This document shows positions 17,738 through 27,758 of a stretch of DNA of 64,000 bases, in pieces (positions within the stretch are counted from its first letter, which is position 1; every line of letters starts with the position of its first letter). Source of the stretch: an uncultured Mycolicibacterium sp. (lineage in GTDB: Bacteria > Actinomycetota > Actinomycetes > Mycobacteriales > Mycobacteriaceae); the NCBI RefSeq assembly GCF_937941905.1, contig NZ_CALDGS010000094.1, positions 62,001 to 126,000 of the forward strand, given 5' to 3'. Made by a program: the position numbers and the translations under genes. Below the pieces are notes generated by a model that saw only the letters and a program-made list of their open reading frames with translations, was not told the DNA's origin and searched no databases.

Positions 17738-18051
17738 CGCGGCCGCCCGCTGCGGTCGGTGACGATGACCACGGCGTCGGCCGACAGTTCGCGCACCGCG
17801 GCCACGCCCGGGTCGTCGGCGCCGCCGCCCACCAGCACCGCGGCCTCCAGCCCGGTGGCGCCGCTCGACACCGCCAGCGCCACCGCGGTCTGCAGCGCGC
17901 TCAGCCGCAGCGACGGCAGCGCCACCGGCGCGCCGGCGTAGGTGCGGCCGTCACGGTCGCGCACCGCCGCACCGCTCGCCGCCTCGGCGCGGGCCATCGC
18001 CCCGCGCGCCAGCACCACCAGCTTGGCGTCCTCGTCGGACAGTTCAGTCAT
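17734..18051 (-). CDS. Cytidine-deaminase-like protein (Rv2365c-like)
   Basis: A 105-residue protein sitting between the CBS/CorC protein and Era, as in other mycobacteria. The sequence ([54 protein letters not shown]) resembles the core of cytidine deaminases. The zinc-ligating H/C-A-E and PCxxC motifs are absent, so it is probably not catalytic. ATG 18051 is used. An extended start at 18084 would run into the upstream gene. It overlaps the preceding gene's stop by 8 bp. Confidence 0.7.
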   Translation of the reverse strand: MTELSDEDAKLVVLARGAMARAEAASGAAVRDRDGRTYAGAPVALPSLRLSALQTAVALAVSSGATGLEAAVLVGGGADDPGVAAVRELSADAVVIVTDRSGRPR

Positions 18052-19363
18052 CGGCTCCGTCCTTGTGCTCGTCGGTCGCGTCACCGCCGGGCCGGCGCCG
18101 CTCCGGGGTGACCAGCACCGTGGCGATGCGCACCCGGCCGCGGTGGTCGGGCCCGCCCTCGGCGCGCAGCCGCAGCCCGTCCCAGCTCACCTCGGCACCG
18201 GGCAGCGGCACCCGGCCCAGCTCCAGCGCCACCAGGCCGCCGACGGTGTCCACGTCCAGATCATCGTCGAACTCGATGTCGTACAGGTCGCCGAGGTCCT
18301 CGATGGGCAGCCGGGCCGACACCCGGTAGCGGCCGTCGCCGAGGTCCTCGATCGGGGCCACCTCGTCGGTGTCGTACTCGTCGGCGATCTCGCCGACGAT
18401 CTCCTCGAGCACGTCCTCGATGGTGACCAGCCCGGCGATCGCCCCGTACTCGTCGACCAGCAGCACCATGTGGTTGCGGTCGCGCTGCATCTCGCGCAGC
18501 AGCTCGTCGAGCGGTTTGGAGTCGGGCACGAACACCGCCGGGCGCATCACCTCGGCGACCCTGATGTCGCGGCCGCCGTTGCCGGCCGCGTAGGTGCGGC
18601 TCACCAGGTCCTTGAGGAACACCACGCCGACGACGTCGTCGACGTTCTCGCCGATCACCGGGATGCGGGAGTGCCCGCTGCGCACCGCCAGCGAGATCGC
18701 CTGCCCGGCGGTCTTGTCCTGTTCGATCCACACCATCTCGGTGCGCGGCACCATCACCTCGCGCGCGGCGGTGTCGCCGAGCTCGAAGACCGACTCGATC
18801 ATCCGGCGCTCGGACTCGGCGACCACACCGCGCTGCTGGGCCAGGTCCACCACCTCGCGCAGCTCGATCTCGGAGGCGAACGGGCCGTTGCGGAACCCGC
18901 GGCCCGGGGTCAGCGCGTTGCCGAGCAGCACCAGCAGCCGGCTGATCGGGGCGAGCAGCACCGAGATCGCCTGCAGCGGAAGGGCACTGGCCAGGGCGAT
19001 GGTGTAGGCGTTCTGCCGGCCCACGGTGCGCGGGCCGACGCCGATCACCACGAAGCTGACCACCACCATGATGGCCGCGCTGACCACCAGCCCCCGGGTC
19101 ACCCCGAGGATGCCGTCCAGGTAGCTCACCAGCAGCACGGTCGCCGTGACCTCGCAGCTGATGCGAAGCAGCACAATGAGATTGATGTAGCGCGGGCGTT
19201 CGGCCACGACCCGGGCCAGCCGCACCGCGCCGGGCCGCTCCTCCCGCACCAGCTCGTCGACCCGGGCCAGCGACACCGTCGACAGCGCGGCGTCCAGCGC
19301 GGCGAACAACCCGCCCAGAGCGACCAGCACAACCGCTCCGACCAGCGGGGACAGCCCGGTCAC
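18044..19363 (-). CDS. CNNM/CBS-domain (CorC/HlyC-type) membrane protein
   Basis: A 439-residue protein. Its N-terminal CNNM (DUF21) region has about four membrane segments (residues 5-150, e.g. [21 protein letters not shown] and [19 protein letters not shown]). Two CBS domains follow (about 195-320, including [14 protein letters not shown] and [23 protein letters not shown]), then a C-terminal CorC_HlyC domain ([21 protein letters not shown]). The family takes part in magnesium/cobalt transport or its regulation. GTG 19363 overlaps the ybeY stop (GTGA), indicating coupling. Confidence 0.88.
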   Translation of the reverse strand: MTGLSPLVGAVVLVALGGLFAALDAALSTVSLARVDELVREERPGAVRLARVVAERPRYINLIVLLRISCEVTATVLLVSYLDGILGVTRGLVVSAAIMVVVSFVVIGVGPRTVGRQNAYTIALASALPLQAISVLLAPISRLLVLLGNALTPGRGFRNGPFASEIELREVVDLAQQRGVVAESERRMIESVFELGDTAAREVMVPRTEMVWIEQDKTAGQAISLAVRSGHSRIPVIGENVDDVVGVVFLKDLVSRTYAAGNGGRDIRVAEVMRPAVFVPDSKPLDELLREMQRDRNHMVLLVDEYGAIAGLVTIEDVLEEIVGEIADEYDTDEVAPIEDLGDGRYRVSARLPIEDLGDLYDIEFDDDLDVDTVGGLVALELGRVPLPGAEVSWDGLRLRAEGGPDHRGRVRIATVLVTPERRRPGGDATDEHKDGADD

Positions 19364-19893
19364 GGTTCGAGGTAGCGGGTCTTGTCCAGCAACCGCTTGT
19401 CGCGTTCGCTCTGGCGGTCCTTGTGGTAGAGCTCGACCTGCTCGGCGACCCACTCCTCGAGCAGTTGCCGCTGCAGCGCGAACATCTCTTTTTCCTCTTC
19501 GGGCTCGGCGTGGTCGTAGCCCAGCAGGTGCAGCACCCCGTGCACGGTCAGCAGCGCCAGCTCGTGGCCGAGCGAGTGCCCGGCCCGGGCGGCCTGTTCG
19601 GCGGCGAACTCCGGGCACAGCACGATGTCGCCGAGCATGGCCGGGCCGGGCTCGGGGGCGTCGGGGCGCCCGCCCGGCTCGAGCTCGTCCATCGGGAAGC
19701 TCATCACGTCGGTGGGCCCGGGCAGGTCCATCCAGCGCATGTGCAGGTCGGCCATGGCGACCGGGTCCAGCAGCACCATCGACAGCTCCGCGGCCGGGTG
19801 GACATCCATCTTGCGCAGCACGAACCGGGCGACGCTGATCAACTCCTCCTCGGAGACGTCGATGCCCGACTCGTTGGATACCTCGATCGTCAT
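19360..19893 (-). CDS. ybeY: Endoribonuclease YbeY
   Basis: A 177-residue zinc RNase needed for 16S rRNA 3'-end maturation and ribosome quality control. The metal site is [11 protein letters not shown] near residues 118-128, preceded by [10 protein letters not shown]. The acidic/basic C-terminal tail is longer than in E. coli, as usual in actinobacteria. It starts 4 bp after phoH. Confidence 0.95.
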   Translation of the reverse strand: MTIEVSNESGIDVSEEELISVARFVLRKMDVHPAAELSMVLLDPVAMADLHMRWMDLPGPTDVMSFPMDELEPGGRPDAPEPGPAMLGDIVLCPEFAAEQAARAGHSLGHELALLTVHGVLHLLGYDHAEPEEEKEMFALQRQLLEEWVAEQVELYHKDRQSERDKRLLDKTRYLEP

Positions 19894-19897
19894 CTCA

Positions 19898-20938
19898 TCA
19901 CCGCCGCGAGCGGCTGCCGGTGGCCCGCCGCTGGGCCCTGTTCATCAGTGCGGGTTGTTCGTTTCGCGCGTAGGCGTCGACGATGTCGGAGACCAGCCGG
20001 TGGCGCACCACGTCGGCGGTGGTGAGCTCGGCGAAGTGGATGTCGTCGATGCCCTCGAGAATCTCCATGGCCGCCGCCAGGCCGGACTTGGCACCGCCGG
20101 GCAGGTCCACCTGGGTGACGTCGCCGGTGACGACGATCTTGGACCCGAAGCCCAGCCGGGTGAGGAACATCTTCATCTGCTCGGCGGTGGTGTTCTGCGC
20201 CTCGTCGAGGATGATGAACGCGTCGTTGAGGGTGCGGCCGCGCATGTAGGCCAGCGGCGCCACCTCGATCACCCCGGTGCTCATCAGCTTCGGGATCGCC
20301 TCGGGGTCCATCATGTCGTGCAGCGCGTCGTACAGCGGCCGCAGGTAGGGGTCGATCTTCTCGCTGAGCGTGCCGGGCAGGAAGCCGAGCCGCTCGCCGG
20401 CCTCGACCGCGGGCCGGGTCAGGATGATCCGGTTGACCTGCTTGGTCTGCAACGCGTGCACGGCCTTGGCCATGGCCAGGTACGTCTTGCCGGTACCGGC
20501 CGGGCCGATGCCGAACACGATGGTGTTGGCGTCGATGGCGTCGACGTAGCGCTTCTGGTTGAGCGTCTTGGGCCGGATGGTCTTGCCGCGGCGGGACAGG
20601 ATGTCGAGGGTGAGCACCTCGGCCGGGGAGGCGTCCCCGGCGCCGGTGAGCATCGCCACGCAGCGCCGCACGGTGTCCGGGGTCAGCGGGTGGCCCGCGC
20701 CGACGACGGCGACGAGTTCGGTGACCACCCGCTCGGCCAGCGCGACGTCGGCGGGCGCGCCGGTCAGCGTGACGGCGTTGCCGCGCACATGCAGGTCGGC
20801 GGCGAGCAGGGATTCCAGCGTGCGCAGATTCTCGTCCGCGGAGCCGAGCAGGCCCACCACGAGGTCTGGCGGAACATCGATGCTGCTGCGAACCGGCGCG
20901 TCCGGTGACGAGTCAGCGTTCGTCTCGCGGGGCGTCAC
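19898..20938 (-). CDS. PhoH-like ATPase
   Basis: A 346-residue cytoplasmic P-loop ATPase. Walker A is GPAGTGKT and Walker B is [10 protein letters not shown], followed by [14 protein letters not shown]. An N-terminal KH-like region precedes the ATPase core. Coupling with ybeY and era fits a role in RNA processing, though biochemical function is not settled. The start is GTG 20938. Formerly named PhoH1 in mycobacteria. Confidence 0.92.
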   Translation of the reverse strand: MTPRETNADSSPDAPVRSSIDVPPDLVVGLLGSADENLRTLESLLAADLHVRGNAVTLTGAPADVALAERVVTELVAVVGAGHPLTPDTVRRCVAMLTGAGDASPAEVLTLDILSRRGKTIRPKTLNQKRYVDAIDANTIVFGIGPAGTGKTYLAMAKAVHALQTKQVNRIILTRPAVEAGERLGFLPGTLSEKIDPYLRPLYDALHDMMDPEAIPKLMSTGVIEVAPLAYMRGRTLNDAFIILDEAQNTTAEQMKMFLTRLGFGSKIVVTGDVTQVDLPGGAKSGLAAAMEILEGIDDIHFAELTTADVVRHRLVSDIVDAYARNEQPALMNRAQRRATGSRSRR

Positions 20939-21003
20939 GTGGGGTTTTCTGCCTGCTTTCTCGGTCGGTGCGGGTGCGGGCGGGGTCGGCCCAGGCCACG
21001 AGT

Positions 21004-21789
21004 CTACCGTTGCCGGGCCTGCGTCCCCAACGGTTCACCGCACGCCCACCGGTCGGTGAGCACGCCGATCGCGCCGAGGGCGACCGCGGCGGCGGTCGAG
21101 GTGCGCAGCACGCTCGGGCCGAGCCGTACCACGGTGGCGCCGGCGTCGCGGAGCGCGGCCAGCTCGTCGTCGGTGATGCCGCCCTCCGGGCCGACGACCA
21201 GGGTGATCCCGGCGGCCCGGGCCAGCGGCACCCCGGCCAGCGGCGCGTCGGCCGATTCGTGCAGCACCAGCACCACGCCGCCGGCGGCGGTCCACTCGGC
21301 GACCCGGTCGGCGAGCTCGCGGCTGGTCACCGGTCCGTCGACCGACGGAATGTGGGGCCGGCGGGACTGCCGGGCCGCCGCGCGCACCACCGCGGCCCAG
21401 CGGCGCAGGCCCTTGTCGATCTTCTGGGCGCCGTCCCAGCGGGCCACGCAGCGGGCGGCCTGCCAGGCCACGAACGCGTCCGCGCCGGCCTCGGTGGCGG
21501 TCTCCACGGCGAGCTCGGCGCGCTCGGACTTGGGCAGCGCCTGCACCACGGTGACCGGCGGGGCCGGGGCGGCCACGGTGCGGCGCTGCAGCACCCGCGC
21601 GGTCAGCCGGCCGCGGGCGGCCTCCTCCACCACGCAGTGCGCGACGGTCCCGGCCCCGTCGGCGAGGTCGATGTGCTCGCCGGGGCGGATGCGGCGCACG
21701 GTGGCGGCGTGGTGCCCCTCGTCGCCGTCGAGCACGGCGAGCTCACCCTCGCCGGGCACCGCGTCGAGGTAGAACAGCGGGGCCGACAT
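21004..21789 (-). CDS. rsmE: 16S rRNA (uracil1498-N3)-methyltransferase
   Basis: A 261-residue SPOUT methyltransferase. The N-terminal PUA-like domain contains [25 protein letters not shown]. The C-terminal knot contains [17 protein letters not shown] and [15 protein letters not shown], the SAM-binding hallmarks. ATG 21789 lies 6 bp after dnaJ2. Confidence 0.94.
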   Translation of the reverse strand: MSAPLFYLDAVPGEGELAVLDGDEGHHAATVRRIRPGEHIDLADGAGTVAHCVVEEAARGRLTARVLQRRTVAAPAPPVTVVQALPKSERAELAVETATEAGADAFVAWQAARCVARWDGAQKIDKGLRRWAAVVRAAARQSRRPHIPSVDGPVTSRELADRVAEWTAAGGVVLVLHESADAPLAGVPLARAAGITLVVGPEGGITDDELAALRDAGATVVRLGPSVLRTSTAAAVALGAIGVLTDRWACGEPLGTQARQR

Positions 21790-21795
21790 CGGCCG

Positions 21796-22947
21796 TCAGC
21801 GGCCGGTGAAGGTCTCGCGCAGCCGGCTGAACAGCCCGCCGCCGTTGTGCGGGGAGCCGTTGCCGGTGCTGCGTACCTCGGAGACGTCGCGTTCGCGGTT
21901 GCGCTTGAACTGCCGCAACAGTTCGGCGTCCCGCGGGTCGAGCCGGGTCGGGACCACCACTTCGACGTGCACGTGCAGGTCGCCGCGCGTGCCCGAGCGC
22001 AGGTGCGGCATGCCGTGGCCGCGCAGCGTGATGACCGTGTCGGGCTGGGTGCCGGGCGGGATCTGGACCTCGATCTCGCCCTCGAGGATGTCGTCGATGC
22101 CGACCGCGGTGCCCAGCGCGGCGTCGACCATCGGCACCGACAGGGTGCAGTGCAGGTCGTCGCCTTCCCGCACGAACGTCGGGTGCGGGCGTTCGTGCAC
22201 CTCGACGTACAGATCGCCGGCCGGGCCGCCGCCGGGGCCGACCTCGCCCTGGGAGGCTAGCCGCACCCGCATGCCGTCGCCGACGCCGGCCGGGATCTTG
22301 ACGCTGATCTCGCGCCGGGCCCGCACCCGCCCGTCGCCGCCGCAGCGGTGGCAGGGGTCCGGGATCACCTCGCCGACCCCGCCGCAGACCGGGCACGGCC
22401 GCGACGTCATCACCTGGCCGAGCAGCGAGCGCTGCACGGTCTGGATCTCGCCGCGCCCGCCGCAGGTCTCGCAGCTGACCGGGCTGGAGTTGCCGTGCGT
22501 GCCCTTGCCGTGGCACTGGTCGCACAGCACCGCCGTGTCGACGGTGACCTGCTTGATCACGCCGGTGGCGCACTCCTCGAGGTCGAGCTGTAGGCGCAGC
22601 AGCGAGTCGGCGCCGGGGCGCACCCGGCCCATCGGCCCGCGCGAGGTGGTGCCGCCGCCGAAGAACGCCTCGAACACGTCGGACAGCCCGCCGAAGCCGG
22701 CGAAGCCGTTGCCGGCCATGCCGCCGCCGGGCTCCATCGGGTCGCCGCCCATGTCGACGATGCGGCGCTTCTCCGGGTCGCTGAGGACCTCGTAGGCGAC
22801 GCTGATGTCCTTGAACCGTGCCTGGGCCTCCGGGTCCGGGTTGACGTCGGGATGGAGTTCGCGCGCCAGCTTGCGATAGGCGCGTTTGATCTCCTGTTCG
22901 GACGCTCCCTTGCTCACACCGAGCAGGCCGTAGTAGTCGCGTGCCAC
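21796..22947 (-). CDS. dnaJ2: Chaperone DnaJ (DnaJ2)
   Basis: A 383-residue type I Hsp40 partner of DnaK. The J domain starts [24 protein letters not shown] and has the HPD motif (LHPDVNPD). A Gly/Phe segment ([14 protein letters not shown]) follows, then four zinc-finger repeats ([32 protein letters not shown]) and the C-terminal substrate-binding domain. The start is GTG 22947. It is encoded 43 bp after the HrcA repressor gene and probably co-transcribed. Confidence 0.96.
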   Translation of the reverse strand: MARDYYGLLGVSKGASEQEIKRAYRKLARELHPDVNPDPEAQARFKDISVAYEVLSDPEKRRIVDMGGDPMEPGGGMAGNGFAGFGGLSDVFEAFFGGGTTSRGPMGRVRPGADSLLRLQLDLEECATGVIKQVTVDTAVLCDQCHGKGTHGNSSPVSCETCGGRGEIQTVQRSLLGQVMTSRPCPVCGGVGEVIPDPCHRCGGDGRVRARREISVKIPAGVGDGMRVRLASQGEVGPGGGPAGDLYVEVHERPHPTFVREGDDLHCTLSVPMVDAALGTAVGIDDILEGEIEVQIPPGTQPDTVITLRGHGMPHLRSGTRGDLHVHVEVVVPTRLDPRDAELLRQFKRNRERDVSEVRSTGNGSPHNGGGLFSRLRETFTGR

Positions 22948-22990
22948 GCTGGAAGACCTTTCTGTGCCGCCCGGGGCGGCCGATACGCCG

Positions 22991-24025
22991 TTACCGGCTG
23001 CCTAAGACTTCACCTATATACAGAGCAACCGCGGCGACATTGGCGATGGTTCCCGGATAGTCCATCCGGGTGGGGCCCACCACACCCATGCCGCCGTACA
23101 CCTTGCCGGCGCTCCCGTACGCGGTCGTCACCACCGAGGCGCTGGCCATCTGTTCGGCCTCGGTCTCGTGCCCGATGCGCACCGTGACCTTGCCGGCCTC
23201 CTGCTGGGCGGCGAGCAGCTTGAGCACCACCACCTGCTCCTCGAGCGCCTCGAGGACCGACCGCAGCGATCCGCCGAAGTCGGCGGTGTTGCGGGTGAGG
23301 TTGGCGGTGCCGCCGAGCAGCAGCCGCTCCTCCCGGTGCTCGACCAGCGTCTCCACCAGCACCGTGGCCGCCCGCCCGATGGCGTGGGCGAGCTTGTCGC
23401 TGCCGGTGAGCTGGGCGGCGAGGTCCGACACCGCCACCGACGCCGAGGACAGCTGCTTGCCCACCAACGCGCCACCGAGCAGCTCGCGGATCCTGCCGAC
23501 GTCGTCCTCGTCGACGGCATCGCCGAGTTCGACGATGCGCTGGTCGACCCGCCCGGTGTCGGTGATCACCACCAGCAGCAGGCGGGCCGGGGTGAGCGCG
23601 ACCACCTCCAGATGGCGCACCGAGGAGGTGGTCAGCGTCGGGTACTGCACGATCGCGACCTGGCGGGTGAGCTGGGCCAGCAGCTTCACCGCGCGCCGCA
23701 GCACGTCGTCGAGGTCGACGCCCTCCTCGAGGAACCGCTGGATGGCGCGGCGCTCCGACGCCGACAGCGGCTTGACCTCGGCGAGCCGGTCGACGAACTC
23801 CCGGTAGCCCTTCTCGGTGGGGATGCGGCCGGAGCTCGTGTGCGGCTGGGTGATGTAGCCCTCGGCCTCGAGCACGGCCATGTCGTTGCGCACCGTGGCA
23901 CTGGAGACGCCCAGGTTGTGGCGTTCGACCAGTGTCTTCGAACCGATCGGCTCCTTGGTGGCGATGAAGTCGGCGACGATGGCACGCAGCACCTGGAAGC
24001 GACGCTCCTCGGCACTACTTCCCAT
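22991..24025 (-). CDS. hrcA: Heat-inducible repressor HrcA
   Basis: A 344-residue repressor of groE-type heat-shock genes. It has an N-terminal winged helix ([44 protein letters not shown]) and a conserved C-terminus ending in [28 protein letters not shown] 24025. Upstream lies a TAAAAT -10 but no obvious CIRCE element, so autoregulation is not evident here. Confidence 0.96.
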   Translation of the reverse strand: MGSSAEERRFQVLRAIVADFIATKEPIGSKTLVERHNLGVSSATVRNDMAVLEAEGYITQPHTSSGRIPTEKGYREFVDRLAEVKPLSASERRAIQRFLEEGVDLDDVLRRAVKLLAQLTRQVAIVQYPTLTTSSVRHLEVVALTPARLLLVVITDTGRVDQRIVELGDAVDEDDVGRIRELLGGALVGKQLSSASVAVSDLAAQLTGSDKLAHAIGRAATVLVETLVEHREERLLLGGTANLTRNTADFGGSLRSVLEALEEQVVVLKLLAAQQEAGKVTVRIGHETEAEQMASASVVTTAYGSAGKVYGGMGVVGPTRMDYPGTIANVAAVALYIGEVLGSR

Positions 24026-24047
24026 GTCATCACCTGCCCTTCAGTCA

Positions 24048-24068
24048 GCCACCTCTCATTTTAGTGGC
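24048..24068 (-). promoter_or_regulatory. Probable hrcA promoter with small inverted repeat
   Basis: On the minus strand TAAAAT (24058-24063) makes a good -10, about 33 bp before the ATG. It lies between GCCAC and GTGGC arms. The arms are too short and spaced differently from CIRCE. Confidence 0.35.
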
Positions 24069-24102
24069 GATCGACACGGGGACCCGGGCGGCGCCGCGGC
24101 GC

Positions 24103-24108
24103 TAGCCT
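24103..24108 (+). promoter_or_regulatory. Leaderless promoter (-10) of the 24115 gene
   Basis: TAGCCT six bases before GTG 24115, fitting a leaderless mRNA. Confidence 0.5.
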
Positions 24109-24114
24109 CGAAAG

Positions 24115-24420
24115 GTGATCTTCAAAGGGGTACGAGACGGGAAGCCCTACCCGGATCACGGGTTGACCTACCGGCAGTGGGCGCAGATCCCGCCCCGCCA
24201 GGTCCGGCTCGACGAACTCGTCACGACCACCACGGTGCTGGCACTGGACCGACTGCTCTCGGAGGACTCGACCTTCTACGGCGACCTGTTCCCGCACGCG
24301 GTGAAGTGGAAGGGCGTGCTCTATCTCGAGGACGGCCTGCACCGCGCGGTGCGCGCCGCGCTGCGCAACCGGACCATCCTGCACGCCCGGGTCTTCGACT
24401 ACGACGCCCTGAAGCCCTGA
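24115..24420 (+). CDS. Conserved small actinobacterial protein (Rv2375-like)
   Basis: A 101-residue basic soluble protein with no signal peptide. The core (GLTYRQWAQIPPRQVRLDELVTTTTVLALDRLLSEDSTFYGDLFPHAVKWKGVLYLEDGLHRAVRAALRN) is well conserved in actinobacteria between hrcA and the mycobactin locus. It resembles ParB/Srx-like 'sulfiredoxin-fold' fragments only in the EDGLHRA part, which may bind a nucleotide. That is a guess. The start is GTG 24115, with a -10 six bases upstream. Confidence 0.7.
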   Translation: MIFKGVRDGKPYPDHGLTYRQWAQIPPRQVRLDELVTTTTVLALDRLLSEDSTFYGDLFPHAVKWKGVLYLEDGLHRAVRAALRNRTILHARVFDYDALKP

Positions 24421-24438
24421 CACCCTGAAACCCTGAAG

Positions 24439-24504
24439 CCCGCGGAACAGCATTCCCGGCTGCGATCCACGGCGGGACCACGACCAGCAACGCTGTTCCG
24501 CGGG
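24439..24504. terminator. Long-arm inverted repeat between convergent genes
   Basis: CCCGCGGAACAGC (24439-24451) and its exact complement GCTGTTCCGCGGG (24492-24504) flank a 40-bp GC-rich centre. Thirteen perfect pairs in the 110-bp convergent gap suggest a bidirectional terminator, though there is no T tract. Confidence 0.5.
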
Positions 24505-24528
24505 CGACCAGAGGGGGCGACCAGAGGG
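24503..24528. repeat. 13-bp tandem duplication
   Basis: Two adjacent copies of GGCGACCAGAGGG end 2 bp before the porin stop codon. Probably a slippage product. Confidence 0.6.
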
Positions 24529-24530
24529 GG

Positions 24531-25970
24531 TCAGTCGTCGTCGCCGTTGGCGTCGTTGGCGCCGGTGTCGTTGTCGCTGTCGTTGGCGTTGTCGTTGGCG
24601 CCGTCGGTGTCGGCCGGGTCGGTGTCCGATCCGGTCGCACCCGAGCCGCTGCCACCGGCCTTGCCACCGGAGCCGGCGGTGCCGGTTTCGGCGTCGTTGT
24701 CATCGTCGGCGCCGGTGAGTTCCTTGGCGGCCCGCTCGAGGTCGGCGTCGTCGCCGTCGTCCCCGGCCGGGACCTTCACGGCCTCGTCCCCGGCCGGGAC
24801 CTTCACGGCCTCGCCCTCGGCCGGGGACTCGGTCTCCCCGGCCCCGATCTCGTCGGCCCCGATCTCGTCGGCGCCGGTCTCCTCCTCGGCGGCCGGGGTC
24901 CGGTCGCTCACGGCCACAGTGAAGGCGGGCCCGCCCTCCGAACCGCTCGGGTCGACGTTCAGCAGCTCGGTCTCGTCCGGCAGCACCACCCGGGACACCT
25001 CGGCGACGCCCTGCGACGCCGCGCCGCCGTTGGCCGCGGCCGGGGCGTCGGGCTGCAGCGCCGCGGCGATGGCCCGCGGGATCTCCACGAAGAAGTTCAC
25101 CAGCGGGCCGACGGCGTTGATCAGGCCCGGGAACCGGGCCGCCTCGCAGTTCACGGTGCAGGTCGGGTCGCCGTAGCCGTTGAGGAAGGCGTTGAGCACG
25201 GTGCCCGGCACGTTCACCAGCGTCGTGACGATCTTGCCGAGGTCGCCGGTGCGCAGCCCGTCGAGGATGGCGTCGGCGGCGAGCGCGAGCTCGAAGTTCA
25301 TGCCGATGAACAGGCCCCACACCGTCTTGATGGAGCCGTTCACCACGCTGCCCTGGTTGAAGATCGCGTGGATCACCTGGGTCAGGTTCTGCGCGATCTG
25401 CTCCGGGATGCCGAGGCGGCCCTGCGGGTTCCGCGGGTTCGGGTCCTGCGAGAGCATCCAACCGGCCAGCGGCGACCAGATCGTCAGCGAGTAGACCTGG
25501 AACCGGTTGAGCCGGTCGTAGGCCTCGGCGATCTCGCCGCGCAGCAGCGCCGACCACGCCTCGTCGAGCATGGCCTTGCCGTTGTCCCCGTCCCAGAAGT
25601 TCTGGAACGCCGCCGGGAGCGCGAGGTAGCCCTCGACGATCCGGGTGGCGTAGTCGACCAGGTTCGAGCCGACCTGGCGGGTGATCGGGAACGGATCCGC
25701 GGCCCACAGGGTGACCAGGCCGGCGAGGTTCTCGAACGCCTTGTTGACGAGGTTGCCGTATACCACGGCCGGGTCGTCGGTCACCAGCGGGTTGACCCCG
25801 GCGGTCAGCGCGACACCGCGCTCCTCGATCCCGGTGACGGTCTCGGCCGGGACCACCGGGCTGACGGCCAGCGCACCGGCGCCGAGGGCGGCGATGCCGG
25901 CCGTCAGCAACCGGTTCGGGCGCGGATGCGAATGTGCTGCGGTCAGCGACGCGGGAACTGCTGCTTGCAC
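24531..25970 (-). CDS. Secreted GjpA-like outer-membrane porin candidate with acidic tail
   Basis: A 479-residue exported protein. The N-terminus has RPNRLLTAGIAALGAGALAVSPVVPAE, the signal-peptide style of mycobacterial GjpA-family putative porins. The body (about 60-330) is amphipathic with repeated hydrophobic helices (ENLAGLVTLWAADPFPITRQVGSNLVDYATRIVEGYL) and no long transmembrane helix. The last ~130 residues are an acidic Asp/Gly/Asn tail with internal repeats (GADEI twice, EAVKVPAGD twice). AAGGAG precedes GTG 25970. An IdeR-type box lies ~75 bp upstream, so iron control is likely. Pore activity is inferred only from family resemblance. From memory M. tuberculosis has cfp2 at this place. 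Confidence 0.55.
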   Translation of the reverse strand: MQAAVPASLTAAHSHPRPNRLLTAGIAALGAGALAVSPVVPAETVTGIEERGVALTAGVNPLVTDDPAVVYGNLVNKAFENLAGLVTLWAADPFPITRQVGSNLVDYATRIVEGYLALPAAFQNFWDGDNGKAMLDEAWSALLRGEIAEAYDRLNRFQVYSLTIWSPLAGWMLSQDPNPRNPQGRLGIPEQIAQNLTQVIHAIFNQGSVVNGSIKTVWGLFIGMNFELALAADAILDGLRTGDLGKIVTTLVNVPGTVLNAFLNGYGDPTCTVNCEAARFPGLINAVGPLVNFFVEIPRAIAAALQPDAPAAANGGAASQGVAEVSRVVLPDETELLNVDPSGSEGGPAFTVAVSDRTPAAEEETGADEIGADEIGAGETESPAEGEAVKVPAGDEAVKVPAGDDGDDADLERAAKELTGADDDNDAETGTAGSGGKAGGSGSGATGSDTDPADTDGANDNANDSDNDTGANDANGDDD

Positions 25971-26042
25971 GGATTCTCCTTCGACGTCAGGGGCGCCGGA
26001 GCGGCGCGCTCCGGACGCTAACTGAGAAATTCCTGAAATGCA

Positions 26043-26076
26043 ATAGGTTCGCCTTACCTTAGTAAGGCGAACCTAT
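26043..26076. promoter_or_regulatory. IdeR-type iron box inside a perfect 15-bp palindrome
   Basis: Arms ATAGGTTCGCCTTAC and GTAAGGCGAACCTAT flank CTTA. Bases 26043-26061 match the IdeR consensus TWAGGTWAGSCTWACCTWA at 17 of 19 positions (my count). It lies upstream of the porin gene, not of mbtH, whose stop is 197 bp away. Iron-loaded IdeR should bind here and repress the porin gene. Confidence 0.75.
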
Positions 26077-26272
26077 CAACGGGTGTTTGCTGGACTTCTC
26101 AGGGTCACCTAACCTGCCGTCGGCTCGACCGGACGTTTTCGGGCGCAAGAAACGCACTGCTCAGCGATCGTGGCGCCGGCGCCGGTCCGCGGCCCCGGCA
26201 GACCTGCCGACCGGCCGGGGAAATTCTTTGCCGGAGCCCGGTGGAGCAAATTTGCGCCCGGGTCAGCGAGGT

Positions 26273-26488
26273 TCAGCTGTCGGCCATCGCCGCGCGCAGG
26301 CTGCGCGGGCGCAGATCGGTCCAGTGGCGCTCGATGTAGTCCAGGCACTCCGCGCGCGTGGCCGCGCCGAACACCGCCCGCCAGCCCGCCGGCACATCGG
26401 CGAACGCCGGCCACAGACTGTGCTGGTCCTCGTCGTTGACGAGCACGAGAAAGCGGCCGTTCTCGTCGTCAAATGGGTTGGTGCTCAT
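26273..26488 (-). CDS. mbtH: MbtH-like protein
   Basis: A 71-residue MbtH-family activator, the founding family member by position. The signature is [33 protein letters not shown] with the conserved Trp residues. These proteins bind and stabilise adenylation domains of nonribosomal peptide synthetases, here MbtB, MbtE and MbtF. ATG 26488 lies within the 3' end of mbtG (20-bp overlap). Last gene of the minus-strand mycobactin operon. Confidence 0.95.
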   Translation of the reverse strand: MSTNPFDDENGRFLVLVNDEDQHSLWPAFADVPAGWRAVFGAATRAECLDYIERHWTDLRPRSLRAAMADS

Positions 26489-27758
26489 CGTTTCTCCTGT
26501 TCGATCGGTCGCCGCCGGCGGTCAGGTCCGCACCGAGCACGCGGTCGGACAGCAGGCCCAGGCAGCTGAGGTTCGGAAACCCCGGGCCCTGGTTGAGGGC
26601 GGCCAGGTTGGGCAGGAAGAGCTTGGGGGTCAGCCCGGTGACGGCCAGGTCGTGGCCGATGCTGCGCTCCAGCAGCTCGCCGGTCAGCGGGCCGCCCAGC
26701 GCGAGTTCGATGAGGTCGCGGGCGTCCTGGCCGAGCAGCCGCAAAAACCACAGCGCGTCCGCGCCCTGGCCGTCGATGACCAGGTCGAAGCCGTGCACCG
26801 TCTCGACCCGCTCGCCGGCACTGTCGGTGTGCAGGGTGAGCCGGATGCGGCCGTCCCGCGGCACCGCGTGGGCGACCCGGCCGCGCAGGTGGCGGACCCG
26901 CTCGTCGGCGAGCAGCGCCTCCTGCACCCGGGCGGAGAACACGCCCCGGTCGGTGCGCAGCACCGCGTCGCGGCGTTCCTCCAGGGTCAGGCTGGTCCAG
27001 CCGGTGGGGTCGGAGAACAGCGAGTTCTCGAAGAACCCCTCGCCCCGGGTGAACAGCGTGACCTGGGGCGAGATCACGGTGATGGTCGAGACGCGGTGGC
27101 GGAACAGTTCGTGCAGCATCGAGGCGGCGGTCTCGCCGCCGCCGACGACGGCCACCCGCTCGGCCGAGATGAGCTCGTGCGCGGCCGCCCGGCGCCAGAA
27201 CTCGGCGATGGACAGCACCTGCGGGTGCCCGGGCAGCAGCGAGCGCTCGGCCTGGCCGGGGCCGGTGATCATCACCCCGTCGGCGTCCAGCGCGGTGTCG
27301 TGGGTGTGCATCCGCCAGCCCCGCTCCCCCACCCCGAGCCGGGTCACCTCCCCGTGCACCACCCGCATCCCGACGGCCTCGGCGACCCAGCGCAGGTACT
27401 CGGCCCACTTGCGGTGGGTCGGGGCGGGCCGGCCGCGGTCGACCCACTCGGCGAACTGGGCGGTGGCGATGAGGTAGGCCTGCCAGCTGTGCCGGACCAT
27501 CCGCTCGTCGAGTTCGGCGTTGCGCCGGGGTGCGACGGTGGAACGGTACGGGAACCCGACGTCCTTCTCCGGGCTGGTGCCGAGCCGGTGCTGCCCGTCG
27601 GTCCAGCCGCCCTCGGCGGTCCAGTTGGCACCGATACCGGTGCGCTCGACGACCACCACCTCGGGTGCCTCGATGCCCATGGCGCGCAGTTCGGCGGCCT
27701 TCGCGGCCACGGCGACGGCCTTGGGCCCGGCACCGATCACGGCCAGTGTGGCGGTCAT
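26469..27758 (-). CDS. mbtG: Mycobactin lysine N6-monooxygenase
   Basis: A 429-residue flavin-dependent monooxygenase that hydroxylates the epsilon-nitrogen of lysine (or acyl-lysine), creating the hydroxamate iron ligands of mycobactin. The FAD site is the variant [15 protein letters not shown] at the N-terminus, as in other MbtG proteins. An NADPH-binding [17 protein letters not shown] lies near residue 205, and a late-family [26 protein letters not shown] segment (L-P-x-L-N) near 385. ATG 27758 directly abuts the mbtF stop. Confidence 0.95.
   Translation of the reverse strand: MTATLAVIGAGPKAVAVAAKAAELRAMGIEAPEVVVVERTGIGANWTAEGGWTDGQHRLGTSPEKDVGFPYRSTVAPRRNAELDERMVRHSWQAYLIATAQFAEWVDRGRPAPTHRKWAEYLRWVAEAVGMRVVHGEVTRLGVGERGWRMHTHDTALDADGVMITGPGQAERSLLPGHPQVLSIAEFWRRAAAHELISAERVAVVGGGETAASMLHELFRHRVSTITVISPQVTLFTRGEGFFENSLFSDPTGWTSLTLEERRDAVLRTDRGVFSARVQEALLADERVRHLRGRVAHAVPRDGRIRLTLHTDSAGERVETVHGFDLVIDGQGADALWFLRLLGQDARDLIELALGGPLTGELLERSIGHDLAVTGLTPKLFLPNLAALNQGPGFPNLSCLGLLSDRVLGADLTAGGDRSNRRNDEHQPI

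Noticed and set aside
24026..24114. CIRCE element upstream of hrcA
   Set aside because: No TTAGCACTC-N9-GAGTGCTAA-like repeat. The GCCAC/GTGGC arms are too short.
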